A stretch of 56,284 nt of DNA from SIG588 sp045591985. Lineage in GTDB: Bacteria > Bacillota > Clostridia > Oscillospirales > Acutalibacteraceae. Position numbers and translations under genes: made by a program. Location of the stretch: NCBI GenBank assembly GCA_045591985.1, contig JAZNTV010000031.1, positions 1 through 56,284 of the forward strand. Direction: 5' to 3'. The notes beneath the pieces were generated by a model. That model did no database searches and was not told the origin of the DNA. It saw nothing but the letters and a program-made list of their open reading frames with translations. Positions 50,405 to 56,284 of this stretch are shown here, one piece after another; the stretch's first letter is position 1, and each line of letters starts with the position of its first letter.

Positions 50405-51073
50405 ATGCATATGGAAATCAGTGGCATCGCCAAAACCTATCGTCGTCGCACGGTACTTCGTGAGGTATCTTTCGCGGCGACGAGCGGCGAATGCATTGGA
50501 ATTTTGGGCAGTAACGGGTGCGGAAAATCCACACTGCTCTCCATATTGGCAGGCGTACAGCCGGCGGACAAAGGGTCGTTCCTCCTCGGGGGGAACGACC
50601 TGTTCCGCTATACAAAGCTTTTGCGTGAACAGGTGGGTTACGTGCCGCAGGGTACGCCGCTGATGGAAGAGCTTACAGCGCGCGATAACCTGCGTCTGTG
50701 GTATACGCCCGAGGAACTCGCTCGTGAACTCAACGGCGGTGTGCTGTCGATGCTCGGTATCGACGAGTTTTTGAAAACCCCCGTATCCAAGATGTCGGGT
50801 GGCATGAAAAAACGGTTGTCCATCGGTTGCGCAGTGGCCAAAGATCCGTCGGTGTTGTTGCTCGACGAGCCGATGGCGGCGTTGGATCTGGCGTGTAAAC
50901 AACACATCTTTACCTATCTGGAAGAACGAAAACGCCGCGGAAATATCCTTGTTTTGGTTACTCACGACATTATGGAGATGCAGTTGTGCGATCGGTGGTA
51001 CATATTGAAAGACGGTGTGTTAACACCGTATGTGTATGACGGCGATCGCGCCAAACTGACAGCGAGTTTGTGA
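50405..51073 (+). CDS. ABC transporter ATP-binding protein
   Basis: The 222-residue ATPase has Walker A GSNGCGKST (about residues 37-45), the signature KMSGGMKKRLSIG, Walker B SVLLLDEPMAALD and the switch His in LVTHDIMEMQL. It resembles the CcmA/NatA-like ATPases of ABC-2 exporters. Ribosome binding upstream is weak, which suggests coupling to the zinc-ribbon gene 9 bases before. The next permease gene begins 1 base after its stop codon. The cargo is unknown; drug, peptide or lipid export are all possible. Confidence 0.93.
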   Translation: MHMEISGIAKTYRRRTVLREVSFAATSGECIGILGSNGCGKSTLLSILAGVQPADKGSFLLGGNDLFRYTKLLREQVGYVPQGTPLMEELTARDNLRLWYTPEELARELNGGVLSMLGIDEFLKTPVSKMSGGMKKRLSIGCAVAKDPSVLLLDEPMAALDLACKQHIFTYLEERKRRGNILVLVTHDIMEMQLCDRWYILKDGVLTPYVYDGDRAKLTASL

Positions 51074-51074
51074 T

Positions 51075-52280
51075 ATGAAGACGTATTACGAATTACAAGT
51101 AAAGCGCTTTGCGCGCTTGCTACCATGGGTGGCGGTCATTGCCGTGTTGTTGCTTTTGGGCGCGGCCGCAGTGCTGACTTCTTTTGTGCAATACGATGCC
51201 TCCCGCGAGGAAAATACCGCCTTGCGTGTCGGCGTGGCGGGGGATACGAACAACCCGTATTTTGCCTTCGGCATGACGGCGCTGAAAACGTTGGATTCCT
51301 CTCGCTTTACGGTCGAATTGGTCGCAATGGAAGAGGAGACGGCGCGTCGTTCACTCGAAAACGGCGAGATCGCCGCTTATGTGGTAGTGCCCGAAGGCTT
51401 TACCGAAGCGGCACTGCACGGGGAAATACACCCGATACCGTGTGTGGTGTCGTCGGGCACCAACGGCATGGTCTCCCTTTTCAAAACCGAAATTGCCGAT
51501 GTGATATGCGAACTCTTGGTGGAATCGCAAAAAGGTATCTACGGTCTGTCACAGTCGTTGTCCGATGCGGACTTGCCGCAGACGGATCATGCCGACCGTA
51601 TGGCGTTGCGGTTTGTCACATTGATCCTGCATCGCGACGAATTATACGAGGTGGATGAAGTCGGCGGCACGGCGGGACTTCCGTTGTTACCTTCGCTGAT
51701 CTGCGGCGTTGCGGTGGTGCTTTTGTGGTTGATCGGGTTGCCGTATGCGGCGGTGGTGATTCGACGGGATGCGGCCCTTTGTCGCGTGTTGGCGGCCAAG
51801 GGGGTTACACCGTTGCGCCAAACGGCAACCGAATATGCCGCCTACGTAACGGTGCTGGTGCCGCCGATCTATGCGCTTGCATCGGTAGTATTCTTTGTGG
51901 ATATCGGCCTTTCGGCGGGCGATAAACTGCGGGTGCTTTTGGCCGTTTTGCCGCTTCTGTTGCTTGCGGCCGCCTTTTTGCTGTGTGTGTTCTTTCTGGT
52001 GCGCGATGTGATCAGCGGTATGCTCGCCGCCTTCTTCTCGGTGGTCGCGTTGGGGTATGTCGGCGGTTGTTTATATCCGTCCTATGCCTTCCCCGCGGCG
52101 TTACAAACGCTGGGAGCGTGGTTACCGACCGGTGTATCCCATCGCTATTTGGCGGCACTGTTGCAAGGGGAGGGAGCACTGCCCGCGCTCGGCGGCGTGC
52201 TCGTCTATACGCTGTTGTTCTTCTTGGCGGCGGTGTTGCTTCGCTATCGTCGTGTAGTCGAGGAAGGGGGCGGCGTATGA
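51075..52280 (+). CDS. ABC-2 type exporter permease
   Basis: The 401-residue protein has one N-terminal helix (LLPWVAVIAVLLLLGAAAVLTSFV), a large soluble loop of about 180 residues (for example LRVGVAGDTNNPYFAFGMTAL) and five or six helices in the C-terminal half. This is the layout of the ABC-2/YhgE-like half transporters with an extracytoplasmic domain. It pairs with the similar following protein, with which it overlaps as ATGA, and with the ATPase before it. The substrate is unknown. Confidence 0.85.
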   Translation: MKTYYELQVKRFARLLPWVAVIAVLLLLGAAAVLTSFVQYDASREENTALRVGVAGDTNNPYFAFGMTALKTLDSSRFTVELVAMEEETARRSLENGEIAAYVVVPEGFTEAALHGEIHPIPCVVSSGTNGMVSLFKTEIADVICELLVESQKGIYGLSQSLSDADLPQTDHADRMALRFVTLILHRDELYEVDEVGGTAGLPLLPSLICGVAVVLLWLIGLPYAAVVIRRDAALCRVLAAKGVTPLRQTATEYAAYVTVLVPPIYALASVVFFVDIGLSAGDKLRVLLAVLPLLLLAAAFLLCVFFLVRDVISGMLAAFFSVVALGYVGGCLYPSYAFPAALQTLGAWLPTGVSHRYLAALLQGEGALPALGGVLVYTLLFFLAAVLLRYRRVVEEGGGV

Positions 52281-53413
52281 GACAATGGTGCATGTGGTTT
52301 TGGCTCAGCTTGAAACGTTGCTTTAAACGTCCCGCGTTTCTGTGCCTGTTGGCGCTGATTCCCGTGGCGGTCGTTGCACTCGGCATCGCGGCCAAGCAAG
52401 ACAGCGGCTTCTTGCACATTGCTTTGGCACAGGAAGAGGCGGACGAAACGGCGGCCGCCGTGATAGCCGACCTGCAAAACGATACGCAGTTTTTGCGGTT
52501 TACCGTATGCGAAGACCCGCGCGATGCGGTATCTTTGGTAGAAAACGGTCAAGCGGATGCGGCGTGGGTGTTTACGGGGGATCTGCAAGAGAAAACGAAG
52601 GCGTTTGCCGAAGAATTCGAGGCGGACGATACGCTTGTGCGCATCGTCGAGCGTGAGAGCAGTTTGCTGTTACGCCTGGCCCGCGAAAAGCTGACAGGGG
52701 CTCTGTATGCCCACTGTGCGAAACAGGTGTATTTCCAATATGTTGCCACCGAAACGGCGATCGACACCCTCTCCGAAGAGCAACTTTCGGAAAACTACGA
52801 TAACGGGTTCGGCGCCGTGGAACTCTTTTCTTTCCGTTATCCCGACGGAGGGGAAGCCGACCTTTCGGGGGGCTATCTGGCCGCGCCCGTGCGCGGTGTG
52901 CTCGCTGTCTTGATGGTCTTGTGTGCGCTTGCAAGTGCGCTGTTTTTCGGGCAGGACGAAGAACGCGGCATGCTTTCGTGGGTGCCGTTTTCCCGCCGTC
53001 TCTCGGTCGAGTGTGCCTATTTGGCGGCGGCGGTGACAGCGGTCGCGGCGATGACGTTGGCGTCGTTAGCGGGCGGCGGTTTGCTCGGCGTGTGGTATCG
53101 TGAAATAATGGTTTTGGCGGTATATGCGGTATGCTGTGTGTGGTTTGCCGTGCTGATGCGACGGGTGATCGGTCGACTGCAGGCGTTTGCCGCCATGGTG
53201 CCGTTGCTCACGGTGGGCATGTTGGCGCTGTGTCCCGTGTTTTTTGAATTGAAACAGGCCATGTGGCTGCAGATGGTATTTCCGCCCACATACTACCTGT
53301 ATGCCACCCACAATGATCGCTTCCTCGTGTATATGATGCTGTATACGGTGGTCTTGATGGCGCTGTCGTGGCTTTTGCAAAAGATTTCTCTTGCGAAAGT
53401 TCCCAAAGTGTGA
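52277..53413 (+). CDS. ABC-2 type exporter permease
   Basis: The 378-residue protein has the same plan as the preceding one: one N-terminal helix (AFLCLLALIPVAVVALGIAA), a soluble loop (for example FTVCEDPRDAVSLVENGQADAAWVF) and about six C-terminal helices. The two therefore look like a heterodimeric ABC-2 membrane part. The true start is the ATG at 52277, four bases before the end of the previous gene; the longer frame upstream is a shadow of that gene. The promoter of tRNA-Leu lies inside its last codons. Confidence 0.85.
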   Translation: MRQWCMWFWLSLKRCFKRPAFLCLLALIPVAVVALGIAAKQDSGFLHIALAQEEADETAAAVIADLQNDTQFLRFTVCEDPRDAVSLVENGQADAAWVFTGDLQEKTKAFAEEFEADDTLVRIVERESSLLLRLAREKLTGALYAHCAKQVYFQYVATETAIDTLSEEQLSENYDNGFGAVELFSFRYPDGGEADLSGGYLAAPVRGVLAVLMVLCALASALFFGQDEERGMLSWVPFSRRLSVECAYLAAAVTAVAAMTLASLAGGGLLGVWYREIMVLAVYAVCCVWFAVLMRRVIGRLQAFAAMVPLLTVGMLALCPVFFELKQAMWLQMVFPPTYYLYATHNDRFLVYMMLYTVVLMALSWLLQKISLAKVPKV

Positions 53414-53419
53414 TACAAT
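53391..53419 (+). promoter_or_regulatory. Promoter of tRNA-Leu
   Basis: TTGCGA (53391-53396), 17 bp, then TACAAT (53414-53419), overlapping the end of the permease gene. Confidence 0.75.
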
Positions 53420-53449
53420 GAACCGGAAGTCGCTTGCGGCTTTCGATAT

Positions 53450-53532
53450 GCGGGTATGGCGGAATTGGCAGACGCGCCGGATTTAGGATCCGGTGGGCAA
53501 CCGTGTGGGTTCGAGTCCCTTTGCCCGCACCA
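53450..53532 (+). tRNA. tRNA-Leu (anticodon TAG)
   Basis: The acceptor stem GCGGGTA pairs with TGCCCGC (one G-T pair). The anticodon stem CCGGA/TCCGG encloses TTTAGGA (anticodon TAG). A long variable arm (GTGGGCAACCGTGT region) marks a class II tRNA, and the T-arm reads GGTTCGAGTCC. Discriminator A and CCA are encoded. It decodes CTA and, by wobble, CTN. Confidence 0.96.
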
Positions 53533-53535
53533 CAT

Positions 53536-53574
53536 TTCCCGTCTAACTTTGATAGAGTTAGACGGGAACTTTTT
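53536..53574 (+). terminator. Intrinsic terminator of tRNA-Leu
   Basis: A perfect 13-bp stem (TTCCCGTCTAACT with its complement at 53556-53568) encloses a 7-nt loop and is followed by CTTTTTA. Confidence 0.92.
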
Positions 53575-53591
53575 ATATTCAAAACAGTTTG

Positions 53592-53658
53592 GAAATACAC
53601 ATATTTTATATAAAAACAGAACATTTGCAGAAAACGACCGTTTCAAGATGTGTATTTC
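53592..53658. repeat. Inverted repeat in the AT-rich gap after tRNA-Leu
   Basis: Arms of 11 bp (GAAATACACAT at 53592-53602 and its complement at 53648-53658) flank 45 bases. The gap 53575-53841 holds no gene. It carries this repeat, a second repeat at 53670-53716 and the ECF operon promoter. Confidence 0.6.
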
Positions 53659-53669
53659 TTTGAAATTGC

Positions 53670-53716
53670 CCCTATTGAGCCGTGTAGCGAATAGGGTCTG
53701 CGTGTAGCTAATGGGT
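53670..53716. promoter_or_regulatory. Duplicated operator-like repeat upstream of the ECF sigma operon
   Basis: GTGTAGCGAATAGGG (53682-53696) recurs as GTGTAGCTAATGGGT (53702-53716), with a period of 20 bp, about two helical turns. In addition CCCTATT (53670-53676) is the complement of AATAGGG (53690-53696). Such spacing suits a dimeric regulator binding one face of the DNA, about 45-90 bp before the promoter. The binding protein is unknown. Confidence 0.45.
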
Positions 53717-53759
53717 TAGTTCGACGGATCAACAGCATAGAACTTATTTCACGACACAT

Positions 53760-53788
53760 TTGAAAAATCACGCTGGTGTCTGTATAAT
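53760..53788 (+). promoter_or_regulatory. Sigma-A-like promoter of the ECF sigma operon
   Basis: TTGAAA (53760-53765), 17 bp, then TATAAT (53783-53788). Directly downstream, TGTAAC (53792-53797) and TCTAATA (53816-53822) look like an ECF-type -35/-10 pair, so the operon may also be read by its own sigma factor. Confidence 0.65.
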
Positions 53789-53841
53789 AATTGTAACGTT
53801 TTTACCATTTCCCAATCTAATAAGTGAAAGGTGGTGAGGGT

Positions 53842-54321
53842 GTGCTGGACTTTGAAATGGTGTTTCGAGAGAACAATCAGTTCATTTTTCGTTTTTTGAT
53901 GAAACTGTGCGGTGATGTATCCTTAGCAGAGGAACTAACGCAGGAAACCTTTTTTCGTGCGTATATGAACTTACCAACTCTGAGAAACGAAGACAAAGTA
54001 GCGGCGTGGTTGTGTCAAATCGCAAAAAATACATACTTTGCTTGGTTCAACGAACAGAAAAGAAAGCAACCAATTTCACAGCCAACACCCGCGGATAGCA
54101 CACCTGACATTGCCGAGCTTTTCGAGGAAAAGGAGCTTGCCGGCAGAGCCTTTTCCGTCCTTCATGCCTTGGAAGAGCCATACAAAGAAGTTTTTATGCT
54201 TTCTGTTTTTGGCAGCCTATCGTTGAAAGATATTAGTGCAATGTTTGGAAAAAGTGAAAGCTGGGCTCGTGTTACTTACTACCGTGCGAAGCAAAAAATT
54301 ATGGAAGGATTGGGTCGATAA
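53842..54321 (+). CDS. ECF-type RNA polymerase sigma factor
   Basis: The 159-residue protein has sigma region 2 (IFRFLMKLCGDVSLAEELTQETFFRAYMNL) and region 4 (EPYKEVFMLSVFGSLSLKDISAMFGKSESWARVTYYRAKQKIM), with only a short linker between, as in extracytoplasmic-function sigma factors. The GTG at 53842 (VLDFEMVF) has AAAGGTGG 7 bases upstream; a GTG at 53824 is the alternative. The following gene is its likely anti-sigma factor, and they are separated by 1 base. The signal sensed is unknown. The codon use is more AT-rich than in the genes before tRNA-Leu. Confidence 0.93.
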   Translation: MLDFEMVFRENNQFIFRFLMKLCGDVSLAEELTQETFFRAYMNLPTLRNEDKVAAWLCQIAKNTYFAWFNEQKRKQPISQPTPADSTPDIAELFEEKELAGRAFSVLHALEEPYKEVFMLSVFGSLSLKDISAMFGKSESWARVTYYRAKQKIMEGLGR

Positions 54322-54322
54322 T

Positions 54323-54904
54323 ATGGACTGCAATGTAATAAAGGATCTGCTGCCCTTATACGTGGATGAATGTTGTTCGGAAGAAAGTACAAGACTTGTA
54401 GCCGAGCATCTTGACACATGTGAGAGTTGCCGCAAAATATATGATCAAATGCGTGAGACATGCCAAAGCTATGAAGAAAAACCGAATACTGTGAAGCTGC
54501 GTCGTGTGAGTGATTGGAAAGCATCGCTGCTCCAATCGGTGATGTTGTTCGTCTCTTTTGCAATCATTACGTTAGGTGTAATTTTAGAAGGCAGCACCCC
54601 TACAGGAAATACCAACGGATTGTGGGCAGTGGCACTGATCGTTCCCGCAACCGGATACCTGCTGTCCCTTGCAAATTGGTTTTTTGTCCGGGTTTATAAA
54701 AGCAGAAAAATGTTCTCTTACGGATCTTGCATTGCAACGTTGACCATTACGCTGTTGGGATATGTTTGGGCGACGATCTACTACGCAGGCGGGATTGCGA
54801 TGTCTTCACCGCTGGTGTGGTGTGGTGTGGTGCTGTCTGCGGTGTTCTGCGTTTTGTCAAAAGTTTTGTCTAACCAATATGCGCTGCTGCTGGGACGGGA
54901 GTGA
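54323..54904 (+). CDS. Zinc-finger anti-sigma factor, membrane type
   Basis: The 193-residue protein starts with a zf-HC2 domain: MDCNVIKDLLPLYVDECCSEESTRLVAEHLDTCESC gives the H-x3-C-x2-C motif of zinc anti-sigma factors. About five membrane helices follow (from residue 70 on). Such proteins hold their cognate ECF sigma factor at the membrane until a signal or protease releases it. The gene starts 1 base after the sigma gene and ends 4 bases before the lipoprotein gene, so the three are one operon. Confidence 0.9.
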   Translation: MDCNVIKDLLPLYVDECCSEESTRLVAEHLDTCESCRKIYDQMRETCQSYEEKPNTVKLRRVSDWKASLLQSVMLFVSFAIITLGVILEGSTPTGNTNGLWAVALIVPATGYLLSLANWFFVRVYKSRKMFSYGSCIATLTITLLGYVWATIYYAGGIAMSSPLVWCGVVLSAVFCVLSKVLSNQYALLLGRE

Positions 54905-54908
54905 GAAT

Positions 54909-55385
54909 ATGCTGAAAAAAGGATTAGCCCTGCTTTTGACTGTAATTATGGTGTTTTCTCTGTCTGGGTGCTCGGATATCTTGGGTGGTGCTTTTTTTCT
55001 TTTCCTTGTCGCAACAGGGGATGATAGCGCCGATAAAGACGAGGTTTTTGATTTCGTGAGTGAGAATGAGGAAGAACTGCTGAATGCAATTGTAGCCGGA
55101 GATTATTCCGCATTTGAAAATCAAGGGTTTATTAAAGACATAGATGCAGATGAAACAGTTGTTGACTTTTCCTGCGGTGGTGCCGGTGTGGGTTCGGGTA
55201 CCTCTTATGTAGGTTTCTATTATACCCCGGAAAACGACATGGCTGCTGTGTGGTGTGCACCGTCGTCTGCCAGTGCGTTGACTCCTTCTGGAAACGGATT
55301 TGAGTGGCAAGAATCAAATGGGGATAATCGGTATTATACCGAGCATATCTGTGGAAATTTCTATTATTATGAGGCTTCTTTCTAA
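54909..55385 (+). CDS. Predicted lipoprotein of the ECF operon
   Basis: The 158-residue protein has a lipoprotein signal (KGLALLLTVIMVFSLSGC, lipidated Cys21). A hydrophobic stretch follows (ILGGAFFLFLVATG), then an acidic segment (DDSADKDEVFDFVSENEEELL) and a beta-rich C-terminal part with CGGAGVGSGTSYVGFYY. I do not recognise the C-terminal domain from memory. Position behind the anti-sigma gene suggests a role in signal sensing or as a target of the sigma factor. A terminator follows. Confidence 0.82.
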   Translation: MLKKGLALLLTVIMVFSLSGCSDILGGAFFLFLVATGDDSADKDEVFDFVSENEEELLNAIVAGDYSAFENQGFIKDIDADETVVDFSCGGAGVGSGTSYVGFYYTPENDMAAVWCAPSSASALTPSGNGFEWQESNGDNRYYTEHICGNFYYYEASF

Positions 55386-55472
55386 ATTGCACCCCGGGGA
55401 GTGCTTTGCCCCCCACCTGGAGATGGATGCACTCTGGCCTATGCCATTCTATTAAACCTGCACATTACACCT

Positions 55473-55510
55473 AAAAAATACGGACACCCAATCGGGTATC
55501 CGTATTTTTT
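55473..55510 (+). terminator. Intrinsic terminator of the ECF operon
   Basis: AAAAAATACGGA pairs with TCCGTATTTTTT and, after a 2-nt internal mismatch, CCC pairs with GGG around a 4-nt loop. The T-run makes it work as a terminator on the plus strand; the A-run makes it partly symmetrical. The 86 bases between the lipoprotein stop and this hairpin hold nothing else that I recognise. Confidence 0.88.
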
Positions 55511-55601
55511 ATTGCCGGAGGGACTCGAAGAATCAAATGCAACAGTCCGGCTTTTGTGAAAGATCGTTTTCACTTTGTTCAGAGAGTTCAAGTTGAGTTT
55601 C

Positions 55602-55630
55602 TTGACATGACTTTTGTTTTACCATATCAT
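55602..55630 (+). promoter_or_regulatory. Promoter of the GIY-YIG-like gene
   Basis: TTGACA (55602-55607), 17 bp, then TATCAT (55625-55630), 21 bases before the start codon. Confidence 0.8.
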
Positions 55631-55651
55631 AAATACAAAGGGGATGTTAGT

Positions 55652-56017
55652 ATGAGAGATAAGATTATCCGTATTAATTGGTCTGAGCCGATGCAAATAG
55701 ATGAAGCTATTGAGTTAGAAGATTCTCTTCAGCCGGGCTTGTATTATATAACACGAATATTACATGGAAAAGAAACTAGTTTGTATATCGGAAAGGCAAC
55801 ACGAACCATCAGAGAAAGATTGATTTGCCATCGTAAGGAATGGCTATCAAATCGTTATGGCGAAAAAAATGTAAGGCTTGGTAGAATAATTTATCCATAC
55901 AATGTCGATTCAGAAATAATTGACCATGCCGAAAGCGCAATAATCTTTGAGCATAGTGATATACTTATTGATAATACAGATAAGATTAATACATATTCTT
56001 ACTCTGAATTATATTAA
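55652..56017 (+). CDS. Small GIY-YIG-like nuclease-fold protein
   Basis: The 121-residue protein shows the start of a GIY-YIG domain: GLYYITRI stands for the GIY part, SLYIGKATRTIRERLICH for the YIG part with the usual Arg, and AESAIIFEHSD may supply the catalytic Glu. AAAGGGG precedes the ATG at 55652. The gene is clearly AT-richer than the core genes. Whether it is an active nuclease, and on what, cannot be told. It stands alone between a terminator and a repeat and looks acquired. Confidence 0.75.
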   Translation: MRDKIIRINWSEPMQIDEAIELEDSLQPGLYYITRILHGKETSLYIGKATRTIRERLICHRKEWLSNRYGEKNVRLGRIIYPYNVDSEIIDHAESAIIFEHSDILIDNTDKINTYSYSELY

Positions 56018-56096
56018 ATTCAGAATATTGGAAATCTAGGCGAACTGAAAGAAACTGTACGTATGCACAATCATCCAGATTAAGGGCGCACTTACT

Positions 56097-56120
56097 CACC
56101 ACCGGCTTTCGTCGGTGGTG
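56097..56120. terminator. Short hairpin after the GIY-YIG-like gene
   Basis: CACCACCG pairs with CGGTGGTG around an 8-nt loop. The downstream sequence (TTGTGCTG) has no clear T tract, so its role as a terminator is uncertain. Confidence 0.45.
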
Positions 56121-56144
56121 TTGTGCTGTCTGAGATAACAGAGA

Positions 56145-56284
56145 AAGGCTCCCTTGTGTAAAGGGAGCTGGCAAAAATCTATTTGATTTTTGACTGAGGG
56201 ATTGTCAATCAGGCTGATACTGCTATGGTAATCCACCTACTGGAACAATCCCCCAGTCACGCTGTTCGCGTGACAGCCCCCTTT
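56145..56284. repeat. Palindromic intergenic repeat element, cut by the window edge
   Basis: A compound palindrome with three parts: an 8-bp hairpin GCTCCCTT/AAGGGAGC (56148-56168), a 15-bp inverted repeat with one mismatch (56191-56205 with 56245-56259), and a hairpin GTCACGC/GCGTGAC inside the right end (56256-56274). It contains no open frame. The make-up is that of a small mobile or REP/MITE-like element; related sequences occur many times in Faecalibacterium-type genomes as far as I remember. Confidence 0.65.

Noticed and set aside
49094..50965. 623-codon minus-strand frame opposite the second zinc-ribbon gene
   Set aside because: It crosses the border between two plus-strand genes and has no recognisable domain or ribosome site.
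53293..53646. 117-residue minus-strand frame with GQRDSNPHGCPPDPKSG
   Set aside because: Antisense translation of tRNA-Leu(TAG) and its flanks, another typical spurious product.
53682..53716. CRISPR-like direct repeats
   Set aside because: Only two imperfect copies with a 5-bp gap and no cas genes; an operator is the better reading.

Overview
The window is about 56 kb of chromosome from a spore-forming member of the Clostridia, probably a gut or rumen relative of the Oscillospiraceae/Ruminococcaceae. The grounds are a G+C content well above 50% by eye over most of the window, strong AGGAGG-type ribosome sites, the dgt-dnaG-rpoD order, an IspH fused to ribosomal protein S1 (a clostridial arrangement), spoIIID, a T-box leader, tRNAs with encoded CCA, and a secreted glycosidase with a dockerin. 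No species can be named from the sequence alone. It is mostly ordinary chromosome with short accessory stretches. I see no prophage, insertion sequence or CRISPR array.

Left part (1-8.4 kb): the tail of an unknown extracellular protein; a zinc-ribbon, single-pass membrane protein; and an operon of a large dockerin-bearing GH71/99-like glycosidase followed by a GNAT acetyltransferase. Divergent to these is class II fumarase, which converges on a DUF421-DUF4363 membrane pair.

Core part (8.4-27.7 kb): addB without addA, rpmE, yigZ, then dgt-dnaG-rpoD with an Rrf2 regulator and an ABC-F ATPase. Next come a Nudix hydrolase, a cation diffusion facilitator, an ATP-grasp ligase, a second GNAT and a C_GCAxxG_C_C protein, then bioY, a small membrane zinc-ribbon protein, spoIIID, a DUF1858 protein, trmK, rqcH and trmO. 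Several genes have clear sigma-A promoters with 17-bp spacing and intrinsic terminators.

Middle part (27.7-43.7 kb): a minus-strand purine salvage unit (xpt, a BMP-type lipoprotein, an ABC ATPase and two permeases) that would import nucleosides and salvage the base; a COG2509 flavoprotein; an RpiR regulator with an HI0933-type flavoprotein; cmk-plsC-ispH/rpsA; a zinc-ribbon/TPR-like membrane protein; a metallophosphoesterase; an AEC transporter; and tRNA-Gly(CCC).

Right part (43.7-56.3 kb): a copper module (copA-csoR with two CsoR-type palindromes on its promoter); a tryptophan T-box controlling a TrpB2-type gene; a second zinc-ribbon membrane protein followed by a three-gene ABC exporter; and tRNA-Leu(TAG). 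After the tRNA the composition becomes AT-richer. This stretch carries an ECF sigma factor, a zinc-finger anti-sigma factor, a lipoprotein and a GIY-YIG-like protein, and ends in a palindromic repeat cut by the window edge.

The most unusual signals are an AT-rich patch inside the ispH part of the fusion gene, an inverted repeat that ends upstream transcription while its 3' arm holds the spoIIID ribosome site, a structured element behind tRNA-Gly, and a duplicated operator-like repeat upstream of the ECF sigma module.
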